Assembly (NCBI GenBank): GCA_017550285.1
Contig: JAFZPP010000025.1
Location: forward strand, 117,890 to 181,889
Direction of reading: 5' to 3'
DNA from: Oscillospiraceae bacterium
GTDB lineage: Bacteria > Bacillota > Clostridia > Oscillospirales > Ruminococcaceae
DNA: 64,000 nucleotides
Part shown: one piece after another, positions 6,458 to 14,238 of the stretch
Numbering within the stretch: the stretch's first letter is position 1
Layout: each line of letters begins with the position of its first letter
Made by a program: the position numbers and the translations under genes
Notes under the pieces: model-generated
What the model was told of the DNA's origin: nothing
Databases searched by the model: none
Seen by the model: the letters and a program-made list of their open reading frames with translations, nothing else

Positions 6458-8017
6458 ATGAAAAAGAATATCATGCTGAAAGCAATGCCGCTTGTGCTCG
6501 CTGTAATGCTGGGCGCGACAGGATGCGGCGCAAAATATGACGCTGCGCAGAGCGCAGACACCGGCTTTATTCAAAAAACAATCAACGGTAAAATCTCGTC
6601 AATTTTTGATACGGACTGCGGAATTGCAGCGGATAACGGCGGTGCCATGTTCTATGATGCCGGAATCATGATGAACACCGAGGAATACAGCGAATGGACC
6701 GAGGCGGGCTTTCTCAATGCCGCCGATACGCCGCTTTCAACCTTCTCCGCCGATGTGGATACAGCGTCCTATTCCAATATCCGCCGCTATATCACAGATG
6801 AATACCCGATACCGAAGGATGCCGTGCGTATCGAGGAAATGATCAACTATTTCAAATATGATTATCCGGATCCGAACGAGGGTGAACCGTTCTCTGTAAC
6901 GACAGAGCTGACCGACTGCCCGTGGAACACAGAACATAAGCTGATGATGATCGGCATGCAGGCAAAGCATATCGACCTGTCGGAGCGCAAGCCGATGAAC
7001 CTTGTGTTCCTGATCGACGTCAGCGGCTCGATGTACTCTGCCGACAAGCTGCCGCTCGTCCAAAAATCCTTCGGTATGCTGACCGACGAGCTGACAGAGC
7101 AGGATACGGTCTCGATCGTGACCTATGCAGGCGCGGACAGCGTTGTGCTCGAAGGCGTGTCCGGCAATGAGACGGTACGCATCCGCGAAGCCGTCGAAGG
7201 ACTCGAAGCAGGCGGCTCGACCGCAGGTGCAGCCGGTATCAAAACCGCATACGAAATCGCACAGAAATACAAGATTCAGGGCGGCAACAACCGCGTCATT
7301 CTCGCAACGGACGGCGACCTGAACGTCGGTATCTCGAGCGAGGAGGGGCTGAAAGCTCTCATCGAAAAAGAGCGTGAAAAGGGCATTTTCCTCTCCGTGC
7401 TCGGCTTCGGCACCGGCAATATCAAGGACAACAAAATGGAGACGCTCGCCGATAACGGCAACGGCAATTATGCATACATCGACAGCGAAAACGAAGCGCG
7501 CCGCGTGCTCGTCGAGGAAATGGGCGGTACGCTTGAAACCGTCGCAAAGGACGTTAAATTCCAGGTTGAATTCAATCCGGATTACATCAGCGAATACCGT
7601 CTGATTGGCTACGAAAACAGAATGCTTAATGCCGAGGACTTCGACGATGATACCAAGGATGCAGGCGAGATCGGTGCCGGTCATACCGTCACGGCGCTCT
7701 ATGAAATCGCGGCACAGGACGCACCCGCAGCCGAAAATGTCTGCACGGTCTCCGTCCGCTATAAAGCGCCGAACGGCAATAAGAGCCAGCTTCTGAACTA
7801 TCCGGTCTCCGCAGCGATCTATACGCCGGAAAGCTCCGCAGATATGCGCTTTGCATCGGCGGTCGCAGCATTCGGTCTGGTGCTCCGCGACAGCGAATTC
7901 AAGGGTGATGCCAGCCGTTCGCTCGTCAATGACCTGCTCTCGGACGAGACAATTCTCAATGATCCGTACAAAGCGGAATTTGCAGAACTGGTCAATCAGG
8001 CAAAGTTTGACAATTAA
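6458..8017 (+). CDS. von Willebrand factor A domain lipoprotein (YfbK-like)
   Basis: A 519-aa secreted lipoprotein. The signal peptide ends in the lipobox LGATGC (Cys about residue 23). After a short linker comes TPLSTFSADVDTASYSNIRRY, the N-terminal signature of the YfbK-like family, then a VWA domain whose metal site starts NLVFLIDVSGSMYSADKL (DxSxS), with the Thr in EGLEAGGSTAGAAGI and the Asp in ILATDGDLNVG completing the MIDAS. The C-terminal half carries the family-specific domain (VEFNPDYISEYRLIGYENRML). Such proteins are extracellular protein- or metal-binding surface lipoproteins of unclear role. GGAGG lies before ATG 6458. It stands alone, followed by an imperfect hairpin. Confidence 0.9.
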   Translation: MKKNIMLKAMPLVLAVMLGATGCGAKYDAAQSADTGFIQKTINGKISSIFDTDCGIAADNGGAMFYDAGIMMNTEEYSEWTEAGFLNAADTPLSTFSADVDTASYSNIRRYITDEYPIPKDAVRIEEMINYFKYDYPDPNEGEPFSVTTELTDCPWNTEHKLMMIGMQAKHIDLSERKPMNLVFLIDVSGSMYSADKLPLVQKSFGMLTDELTEQDTVSIVTYAGADSVVLEGVSGNETVRIREAVEGLEAGGSTAGAAGIKTAYEIAQKYKIQGGNNRVILATDGDLNVGISSEEGLKALIEKEREKGIFLSVLGFGTGNIKDNKMETLADNGNGNYAYIDSENEARRVLVEEMGGTLETVAKDVKFQVEFNPDYISEYRLIGYENRMLNAEDFDDDTKDAGEIGAGHTVTALYEIAAQDAPAAENVCTVSVRYKAPNGNKSQLLNYPVSAAIYTPESSADMRFASAVAAFGLVLRDSEFKGDASRSLVNDLLSDETILNDPYKAEFAELVNQAKFDN

Positions 8018-8036
8018 CCTTCTCAGGCATAACAGG

Positions 8037-8069
8037 AAAGCCGTCGGTGTTTTGTGCACCGGCGGCTTT
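8037..8069 (+). terminator. hairpin after the VWA lipoprotein
   Basis: AAAGCCGTCGGTG (8037-8049) pairs with CACCGGCGGCTTT (8057-8069) with one mismatch. There is no T-run, so termination may be partial. Confidence 0.5.
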
Positions 8070-8102
8070 GTGTTCAGACATGCATGGCTTTCAGCGGGCA
8101 GC

Positions 8103-8131
8103 TTGCATTTTCACGCAGCCTGTGTTATAAT
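8103..8131 (+). promoter_or_regulatory. promoter of the second flavodoxin gene
   Basis: TTGCAT (8103-8108), 17 bases, TATAAT (8126-8131). The -35 region reads TTGCATTTTC, as at 967. Confidence 0.75.
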
Positions 8132-8185
8132 ACCCGTATACAAATGCGCCGCATCCGGCATAATATCAGAAAGGAAGCAAATGCT

Positions 8186-8689
8186 ATGAAAACATGGATC
8201 GTATATTATTCTCTCGAGGGCAATTCCGAATTTACCGCACAGCAGATTGCAAAGGAACTGCATGCCGAACTGCTGCCGCTGCATCCGGTCAAGGCATATC
8301 CGACGGGCAAGGTCAGCAAGCTGATCTGGGGCGGCAAAAGCGCCGTCATGTCCGAAACGCCTGCGCTCGAGCCGTATCAGTTTGACAAGGCAGACTGCGG
8401 ACGCATCATCTTCGGATTTCCGGTCTGGGCAAGCAAAATCGCGCCGCCGCTGCGCACCTTCATCCGTGACAATAATCTCAGCGGCATCCGGTTCGCTGCA
8501 TTCGCCTGCCAGACCGCAGGCGGCTCGGATAAGGCTTTCATCCAGCTCAAATCAGAGCTCGGCATCGACGCATTTGATGCCGAGCTTGTCCTGAATGATC
8601 CGAAGATCAAGCCCGATGATGCCAATTTACAGAAAATCAAAGAATTCTGCGAAAAGCTGAACGCCGTGCAGACGGATGAAACAAAATAA
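8186..8689 (+). CDS. flavodoxin-like FMN protein
   Basis: A 167-aa flavodoxin-fold protein. The phosphate loop is VYYSLEGNSEFTAQQIA (SxxGNS/T type), IIFGFPVWASKIAPPLRTFI is the first flavin-contact loop and FACQTAGGSDKAF the second. The GFPVWAS...P...F pattern resembles the larger flavodoxin/NAD(P)H-quinone-reductase-like proteins common in Clostridia rather than the short flavodoxin at 2760, so it may be a reductase or a menaquinone-linked protein. The start is ATG 8186 with GAAAGGAAG upstream; longer in-frame starts run through the promoter. Monocistronic. Confidence 0.88.
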   Translation: MKTWIVYYSLEGNSEFTAQQIAKELHAELLPLHPVKAYPTGKVSKLIWGGKSAVMSETPALEPYQFDKADCGRIIFGFPVWASKIAPPLRTFIRDNNLSGIRFAAFACQTAGGSDKAFIQLKSELGIDAFDAELVLNDPKIKPDDANLQKIKEFCEKLNAVQTDETK

Positions 8690-8709
8690 TTCGCACGGAC
8701 AATACAGCC

Positions 8710-8774
8710 TTGCACAAAACATCATATAATCTGTATAATTCCCCATTGCACTCCCCTCCGAAAAACGCTAGAAT
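8710..8774 (+). promoter_or_regulatory. tandem promoters upstream of the CotH-dockerin gene
   Basis: TTGCAC (8710-8715)/TATAAT (8734-8739), spacer 18, and TTGCAC (8746-8751)/TAGAAT (8769-8774), spacer 17. The leader from 8780 to 9001 contains a GCCGAGGA...TCTTCGGC hairpin near 8903-8926 and no gene. Confidence 0.55.
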
Positions 8775-9001
8775 AAATATGGGATCGGATCAACCGCAGG
8801 CGGTCATGAATCCGTGCGGATGAGAAAACCCGATTCCTTTGAAAAGCCGTCTGCATCCTGCAAAAAGACTGCACCGGCGATTCAAATATATAGAAAGCGG
8901 CTGCCGAGGACGCATATTCTTCGGCAGAAAATCAGGGACAATGTCCCGTTTCCGGATCACCGCACAGGCGATACGGATGGATTCTGAGGGGGAACATGCA
9001 T

Positions 9002-11767
9002 ATGAACAAACGGATTCTGGGCGGTATCTGCGCCCTGCTGGTGACGGCATCGGCGGTCGGCGGCGATTTGTACATGACAGATCGTGCAAGCCTGACTGCA
9101 TCCGCCGCAGCAACCGGCGACATCAATCAGGACGGAAGCGTCAACCGCAGCGATGTCACCGCCTTGCAGAAATATCTGCTGAGCGAATCAAAATCGGCAT
9201 TCGGCGCCGATCTCAACAATGACGGCGCGGTGACTGCCGCCGACCTCAGTCTTCTGAAACGTCAGCTGCTCGGCGGTGCATCGTCAGGCAGCGGCTCCGG
9301 TACGCTCCGGATCAACGAAGTCTGCTCGACAAACCGCAAATCCCTCAAAGCCGCAGACGGCTCCTCGCCGGACTGGATTGAGATTTTCAATGCCGGCGAT
9401 ACGTCTGCCGATCTCAGCGGCATCGGCGTTTCGGACGGCGACAAGAACCGCTATAAATTCAAATTTCCGGACGGCACAACGCTCGGTGCCGGTGAATATC
9501 TGATTATTTTCTGCGACGATACCGATTCGGTGACGGGCGAACTGCACGCCGCATTCAAGATCAGTGCATCCGGCGAAACGATCTATCTGACGGCGGCGGA
9601 CGGCACCGAGCTCGATCAGCTCACACTGCCGGAGCTGGATGCGGATGTCTCCTACGGCAGAACGAAGGACGGCGCGGATACGCTTGCGCTGCTGACCCCG
9701 ACCCCGAAGGCGTCCAATCAGTCGGCACAGACCGTTTACCGTGTCGAGAAGCCGGTTTTCTCGGCAGAGGGCGGTTTTTATGATACAGCCTTTGATCTGA
9801 CGCTGACCGGTGCGGACAATACGACTGTGCTCTATACGCTCGACGGCTCCGATCCGCGCACCTCGAATACGGCAAAGCAGTATCAGGGCAAAATCGGCAT
9901 CCGCGACAATACGAATGACCCGAATCAGTATGCATCGGTCAGGGATATTGCGCTGCGCGGCTATACCCCGCCGGATTATGCGGTCGATAAGGGCATGATC
10001 GTGCGCGCAGTCTGCAAGGACAGCAGCGGCAGATTCAGCGAGGTTGCAACGAACAGCTATTTCGTCGGCAAGACCGCTGCATACTATAAAGACCTGAAGG
10101 TGCTCTCTATTTCCTCGGACAGCAGCAATTTCTTCGATCAGGAGAAGGGCATCTATGTCATCGGCAGCCAGTATGAACGCTGGAAGAACAGCGGCAGCTT
10201 CGATCCGAAGCTCGATCTCGGAAGCTGCGACAATCCGACCAATTATAATATGGAAGGCAAGGAATGGGAGCGCCCCTGCAATATTCAGGTATTTGAAAAC
10301 GGCAGGCTGAAATATACAGAGGATGTCGGCGTGCGCATCTCCGGCAACTGGTCTACCGCATTCCCGCAGAAAAGCATGACCTTCTATGCGCGGCGCGAAT
10401 ACGGCGCGAACAAAATGCAGCACGATTTCTTTGAGGGTGCTGCATTGGACTGCGACGGCAGCAAAATCAAGGAATACAAAAAGGTCACGATCCGCAACGG
10501 CGGCAACGGCTACGATAACTGCCGCTTCCGCGACGATCTGAACCAGTCGCTCGCGGACGGTCTGCAAATGGGCAGACAGGCAAAATATGACTATGTTGTC
10601 TTCCTCGACGGCGAATTCTGGGGGCTGTATACGATGCAGGAGAAGCTCGACGAGAACTATGTCGAGGCGCATTACCATGTCGATGCGGACAACGTCACAA
10701 CAATCAAAAACGGCAAGGAATACAGCGGTCTGGAGGCAACCTATCAGAGCTGGCAGCAGTTCTGGAGCTGGGCAATGTCCGCCGATCTGGCAAATGCCGC
10801 AAACTATCAGCGCGTCTGTGATACGGTTGATGTGCAGGGGCTTATGGATTTTGTTGCGTTTGAAAGCTATATCGTCAACTGGGACTGCATGATCAATAAC
10901 AATAACTGGATGATCTGGCGCGCCGATGAAACAGATGCCGCAAACAGCTATGCAGACGGCAAATGGCGCTTCCTGCTGTTCGATACCGAATATTCCTCGG
11001 GCTATGACGGGCAGTGTCCGCTCTCCCGCGATTACTTCAAGAGCATGGACAACTCCGGCAAACCGACCAGCATGGGCTCGCTGTTCTTCCGGCTGATGAA
11101 CAATGCGCAGTTCAAGGAGCAGTTCAAAGCCCGCTATGAGAAGATCGCAAAGGAAAACTTCGATTCGACCGCGGTGCTCGCAAAAATCGACGAATTTGCT
11201 GCAAGAACAAAGCAGGCTGCAACCGATACCGACCGCCGGTTCAATATCGGTGCGAGCTTTGACAGCAATGTCAAAATCCTGCGCAATTTCTATCAGAAGC
11301 GCAATCAATACGCGATGCATCAGCTCAATGTGCTCTACGGCATCAACGATCACTGGCAGGACGATCCGAATATGATCGACCAGTTCGGCTGGAGCATCTG
11401 GATGAATGACGGCGCAGGCTCAATCGAATACAACGACGACGGCAGCATCACGATTGACGTCAAACGCACGGGGCAGTATGCACAGGTCAGCAGCAGCACG
11501 GTCTCCTTGCAGGCGGGCAAGACCTACCGCATGACCTATAAGATCAGCACCAGCCAGAATGTCAATACATATTCCATGTTCCAACAGGGCTACGGTGACT
11601 ACGAGAGCTACTATTATCAGGATCACACGTTCACGCCGCAGACGCAGACGATCACGGATACCGTGACCATGACGCGCTCGGATGACAATGTCAAATTCCT
11701 GATCGGGCTGGACAAGGGCACCGGCACCTACCGCATTTCCGATTTCTCGATGATCTGCGTCAACTGA
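9002..11767 (+). CDS. CotH kinase-like protein with N-terminal dockerin
   Basis: A 921-aa secreted protein. Order: signal peptide (about 1-37); dockerin (about 39-95) with two calcium-binding F-hand repeats, GDINQDGSVNRSDVTALQKY and ADLNNDGAVTAADLSLLKRQ; a lamin-tail-like domain (about 100-215, LRINEVCSTN...DWIEIFNAG); a chitobiase-like Ig module (VLYTLDGSDPRTSN); a CotH domain (about 400-760) with VGVRISGNWSTAFPQKSMTFY, IRNGGNGYDNCRFRDDL and YDYVVFLDGEFWGLYTMQEKLDENY; and a C-terminal beta-sandwich resembling a carbohydrate-binding module. CotH proteins are atypical kinases in spore coats; dockerin-CotH fusions are known from ruminococcal and clostridial cellulosomes. I use ATG 9002, nine bases from GAGGGGG, rather than ATG 8996. 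Confidence 0.92.
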   Translation: MNKRILGGICALLVTASAVGGDLYMTDRASLTASAAATGDINQDGSVNRSDVTALQKYLLSESKSAFGADLNNDGAVTAADLSLLKRQLLGGASSGSGSGTLRINEVCSTNRKSLKAADGSSPDWIEIFNAGDTSADLSGIGVSDGDKNRYKFKFPDGTTLGAGEYLIIFCDDTDSVTGELHAAFKISASGETIYLTAADGTELDQLTLPELDADVSYGRTKDGADTLALLTPTPKASNQSAQTVYRVEKPVFSAEGGFYDTAFDLTLTGADNTTVLYTLDGSDPRTSNTAKQYQGKIGIRDNTNDPNQYASVRDIALRGYTPPDYAVDKGMIVRAVCKDSSGRFSEVATNSYFVGKTAAYYKDLKVLSISSDSSNFFDQEKGIYVIGSQYERWKNSGSFDPKLDLGSCDNPTNYNMEGKEWERPCNIQVFENGRLKYTEDVGVRISGNWSTAFPQKSMTFYARREYGANKMQHDFFEGAALDCDGSKIKEYKKVTIRNGGNGYDNCRFRDDLNQSLADGLQMGRQAKYDYVVFLDGEFWGLYTMQEKLDENYVEAHYHVDADNVTTIKNGKEYSGLEATYQSWQQFWSWAMSADLANAANYQRVCDTVDVQGLMDFVAFESYIVNWDCMINNNNWMIWRADETDAANSYADGKWRFLLFDTEYSSGYDGQCPLSRDYFKSMDNSGKPTSMGSLFFRLMNNAQFKEQFKARYEKIAKENFDSTAVLAKIDEFAARTKQAATDTDRRFNIGASFDSNVKILRNFYQKRNQYAMHQLNVLYGINDHWQDDPNMIDQFGWSIWMNDGAGSIEYNDDGSITIDVKRTGQYAQVSSSTVSLQAGKTYRMTYKISTSQNVNTYSMFQQGYGDYESYYYQDHTFTPQTQTITDTVTMTRSDDNVKFLIGLDKGTGTYRISDFSMICVN

Positions 11768-11835
11768 ATCCAAAGCATATTACAATGACCCGGGGACAGC
11801 TGTCTCCGACAGAAAAAAAACATAGAATCAGAAAG

Positions 11836-11874
11836 CCGCTTCATCCAGCATGACTGTTTGGATGGAGCGGTTTT
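11836..11874 (+). terminator. terminator of the CotH-dockerin gene
   Basis: CCGCTTCATCCA (11836-11847) pairs with TGGATGGAGCGG (11859-11870), one mismatch, then TTTT. Confidence 0.75.
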
Positions 11875-11903
11875 CTGCATCAGACCGCAGCGAATGCGGT
11901 CTC

Positions 11904-11932
11904 TTGACGAAAGAGAGAATATGCTGTATACT
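11904..11932 (+). promoter_or_regulatory. promoter of the first sigma factor operon
   Basis: TTGACG (11904-11909), 17 bases, TATACT (11927-11932). Confidence 0.7.
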
Positions 11933-12038
11933 GTGAGAAGAAAAAATTTTCTCCGGATGCGTTACCTTTCCGGTGCGTTTCCTGTCATACATTACAGGGA
12001 CGGCAATCAAACAGAATCATTTGAAGGAGGTGCATGCC

Positions 12039-12677
12039 GTGTCTACTGCAATCGAACAGATTTTTTCCGAAGCATACCGGCAGACGGAACAGCAGATTCC
12101 CTATACCGGTGATCCATCCGGCGACGAAGCAATCATCCGCATGTTTACAGCGCGGCAGGAGCAGGCACTCACGGAAACCGAATCCCGCTACGGCAAATGG
12201 AGCCGACGCCTTGCCTTCCGCATTCTGGGCGACCGACAGGATGCAGAGGAATGTGCAAACGATGTGCTCATGCAGCTCTGGGATTCGATTCCGCCGGTGA
12301 TTCCGCAGTCGCTTCCGGCATATATCTCAACCCTGACGCGCCATACTGCGCTGAACCGCTTTGAGGAACGCAAAGCTGCCAAGCGCGGCGGCGGACAAAT
12401 GGCTTCTGCACTGGACGAAATCGCCCCGTTTCTTGCCGATCCCGAACAGGATATGGAGGACAGCTTCACGGAAATCGCGCTGCGGGATGCACTGACTGCA
12501 TTCCTCGGCACACTGCCTGCCGAAAACCGTCTGATCTTTCTCGCTCGGTTCTGGTCCTTCCAGCCGGTCGCTGAGATCGCCGCAGAACACGGCATGTCGG
12601 TCGGCGCGGTGAAAATGTCGCTCAAACGCACAAAGGATAAGCTCAGAAAGTACCTCAAAAAGGAGGGGCTGATATGA
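12039..12677 (+). CDS. ECF-type RNA polymerase sigma factor
   Basis: About 212 aa. Region 2 is RYGKWSRRLAFRILGDRQDAEECANDVLMQLWDSIPP, with the DAEECANDVLMQLW core of sigma-2.2; a Gly-rich linker (KAAKRGGGQM) leads to region 4, LPAENRLIFLARFWSFQPVAEIAAEHGMSVGAVKMSLKRTKDKLRKYLKKEG, a helix-turn-helix for the -35 element. The start is GTG 12039 because AAGGAGG (12024-12030) is 8 bases upstream; ATG 11973 lacks a site. Its stop overlaps the ATG of the following membrane protein (12674), the usual arrangement of sigma and anti-sigma. It is a paralogue of the sigma factor at 21499, with the same KAAKRGGG linker. Confidence 0.92.
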   Translation: MSTAIEQIFSEAYRQTEQQIPYTGDPSGDEAIIRMFTARQEQALTETESRYGKWSRRLAFRILGDRQDAEECANDVLMQLWDSIPPVIPQSLPAYISTLTRHTALNRFEERKAAKRGGGQMASALDEIAPFLADPEQDMEDSFTEIALRDALTAFLGTLPAENRLIFLARFWSFQPVAEIAAEHGMSVGAVKMSLKRTKDKLRKYLKKEGLI

Positions 12678-14143
12678 AACAGAACAGGGAAACCGTGTTC
12701 ATCAAGGCGCTCGGCGGGATTCCGCAGTCTTATATAGATGAGCTGACGGCATGGCAGCAGGAACATGCGCCTGCGTCCGATGCGGATGCAGCAGATTCCC
12801 GCCGGAAACCGGGTGCACCGGTGCAACGCGCGGAGAAAATCACAATGAACCGGACCCGAACCGCGGAGATCAATCCGGCAGCGGGCATATCCGTCCGCAG
12901 ACTCCGGCCGATCACAGCCGGTATTTTTGCAGCGCTTGCCGCATGTGCCGTTGTTGCAGTCGGATTCGGAACGGGCTTCTTCCGCCGCAGCGGCATAACG
13001 ATGCAGACCGGTGTTTCGCCGGATGTATCCGCAGCCGATTCGGAGACAGCCATAGTTGAGGAGATCACTACCTCGTTTCCGGCTTTTTGGTCCGTTGCTC
13101 CCGGACTCGAGCAATCGGGTGACTGGGGCATCGAAGTTCCTTTCAGCGAAGATGCCTTCGTCCTGTCCGATTCTTCGGACAACGACATCAGACTGAACGC
13201 CGACGATGATCAGATCGTGAATGTGTTTTCCCACGTCGGAAAGAGCTTTGATTTTCCGGATATCCCTACAAACGGCGCAATGCTGTTCACCGCAATGGAC
13301 GATCTGAGACCGGTGCTGAAAAACGTGACGAACGCCGATATGGCAGTCAAGGGCATACAGCATACGGAACCGGTCTTTGAACAGGGCAGAAACGTGCTGG
13401 TACTGAAAATTCAGAATTCGATGCATTCATGGAATCCGCACCTTCGCGGATTGTATATCACGGCGGATCATGTTCTGCATGCAGATGTGGAAACCTATTA
13501 CAATCTAAATGAGTTAAGCAGCTGTCCGGACGAATATCCGCTATTTTATATGATGATTTCCGTCCCCGCAACGCTGACAGAAATCCGCGATGTATCCATT
13601 ACCGTTTCAGAATATTATTCGGAGAATCAGGAAGGAAGCGGCATCAGCAATTATGAACCGCTGCTGGATGATTACGGCAACGAGGAGATCAAGGGTCTGC
13701 GGTTGCAGCATCTTGAAAAGAACGATGCCGATTATGTATTTCCGGAACGGATCTACGAACTGTTTACGGTAGATGAAATCGACGAAAACTGCATCAAAGC
13801 ACTCGGCACCGCACTGAACGGAAAAGGCATTCCGGAAGATATGACTGAACTGATGCAGCGTGCATCGGACATCCTGCAAAACAAAACCGGAAGCTATGTC
13901 GAGCTGCACAAGGTGCCGTATGACAACAGCGATGAATCGCCTGTCATCATCATAGATTCGGCGGATGACGAGGGCAGAGAGCTGATCATGCCGGCAAAGG
14001 GCTATACCACGGAATACCTTGACATCATTTACAATCCGCAGCTGACACACGGCACGCGCATCACGATCATTCGCAGCGATGAAATCCGCATCAATGCAAA
14101 ATTAACCGATGAGGGCACAATCCGCAACAATCCGGACGCCTGA
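12674..14143 (+). CDS. single-pass membrane protein, probable anti-sigma factor
   Basis: A 489-aa protein coupled to the ECF sigma gene by an ATGA overlap. Residues 1-80 are cytosolic and basic, beginning MKQNRETVFIKALGGIPQSYIDEL; one membrane helix is at about 82-100 (PITAGIFAALAACAVVAVGF); residues 105-489 are an acidic extracellular domain without a recognised family. Position, overlap and topology suggest that it binds the sigma factor with its short cytosolic N-terminus and senses outside conditions with its large C-terminal part. No zinc-binding HxxxCxxC motif (ZAS) is present, so the mode of binding would differ from classical zinc anti-sigma factors. Not a close match to the partner at 19412 outside the general layout. 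Confidence 0.7.
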   Translation: MKQNRETVFIKALGGIPQSYIDELTAWQQEHAPASDADAADSRRKPGAPVQRAEKITMNRTRTAEINPAAGISVRRLRPITAGIFAALAACAVVAVGFGTGFFRRSGITMQTGVSPDVSAADSETAIVEEITTSFPAFWSVAPGLEQSGDWGIEVPFSEDAFVLSDSSDNDIRLNADDDQIVNVFSHVGKSFDFPDIPTNGAMLFTAMDDLRPVLKNVTNADMAVKGIQHTEPVFEQGRNVLVLKIQNSMHSWNPHLRGLYITADHVLHADVETYYNLNELSSCPDEYPLFYMMISVPATLTEIRDVSITVSEYYSENQEGSGISNYEPLLDDYGNEEIKGLRLQHLEKNDADYVFPERIYELFTVDEIDENCIKALGTALNGKGIPEDMTELMQRASDILQNKTGSYVELHKVPYDNSDESPVIIIDSADDEGRELIMPAKGYTTEYLDIIYNPQLTHGTRITIIRSDEIRINAKLTDEGTIRNNPDA

Positions 14144-14162
14144 CCGCATCACAATCAATATG

Positions 14163-14209
14163 AAAACCGCAGCATCTGCATGGTTTCTGTAGATGCTGCG
14201 GTTTTCTGT
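14163..14209. terminator. strong terminator between converging genes
   Basis: A 15-bp stem AAAACCGCAGCATCT (14163-14177) with 14191-14205 and flanking A and T runs; it serves the anti-sigma gene and, from the other side, the primase-helicase gene. Confidence 0.85.
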
Positions 14210-14238
14210 TATCATCAATCAGAGGCGCGGGCGAATCA

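Noticed and set aside
9284..11353. 689-codon minus-strand frame
   Set aside because: Antisense of the CotH-dockerin gene; product is Ile/Ala/Arg-rich shadow sequence. The same applies to long antisense frames at 6737-8059, 33584-35356, 35441-37294, 39135-40730, 42589-45366 and 49459-51135.
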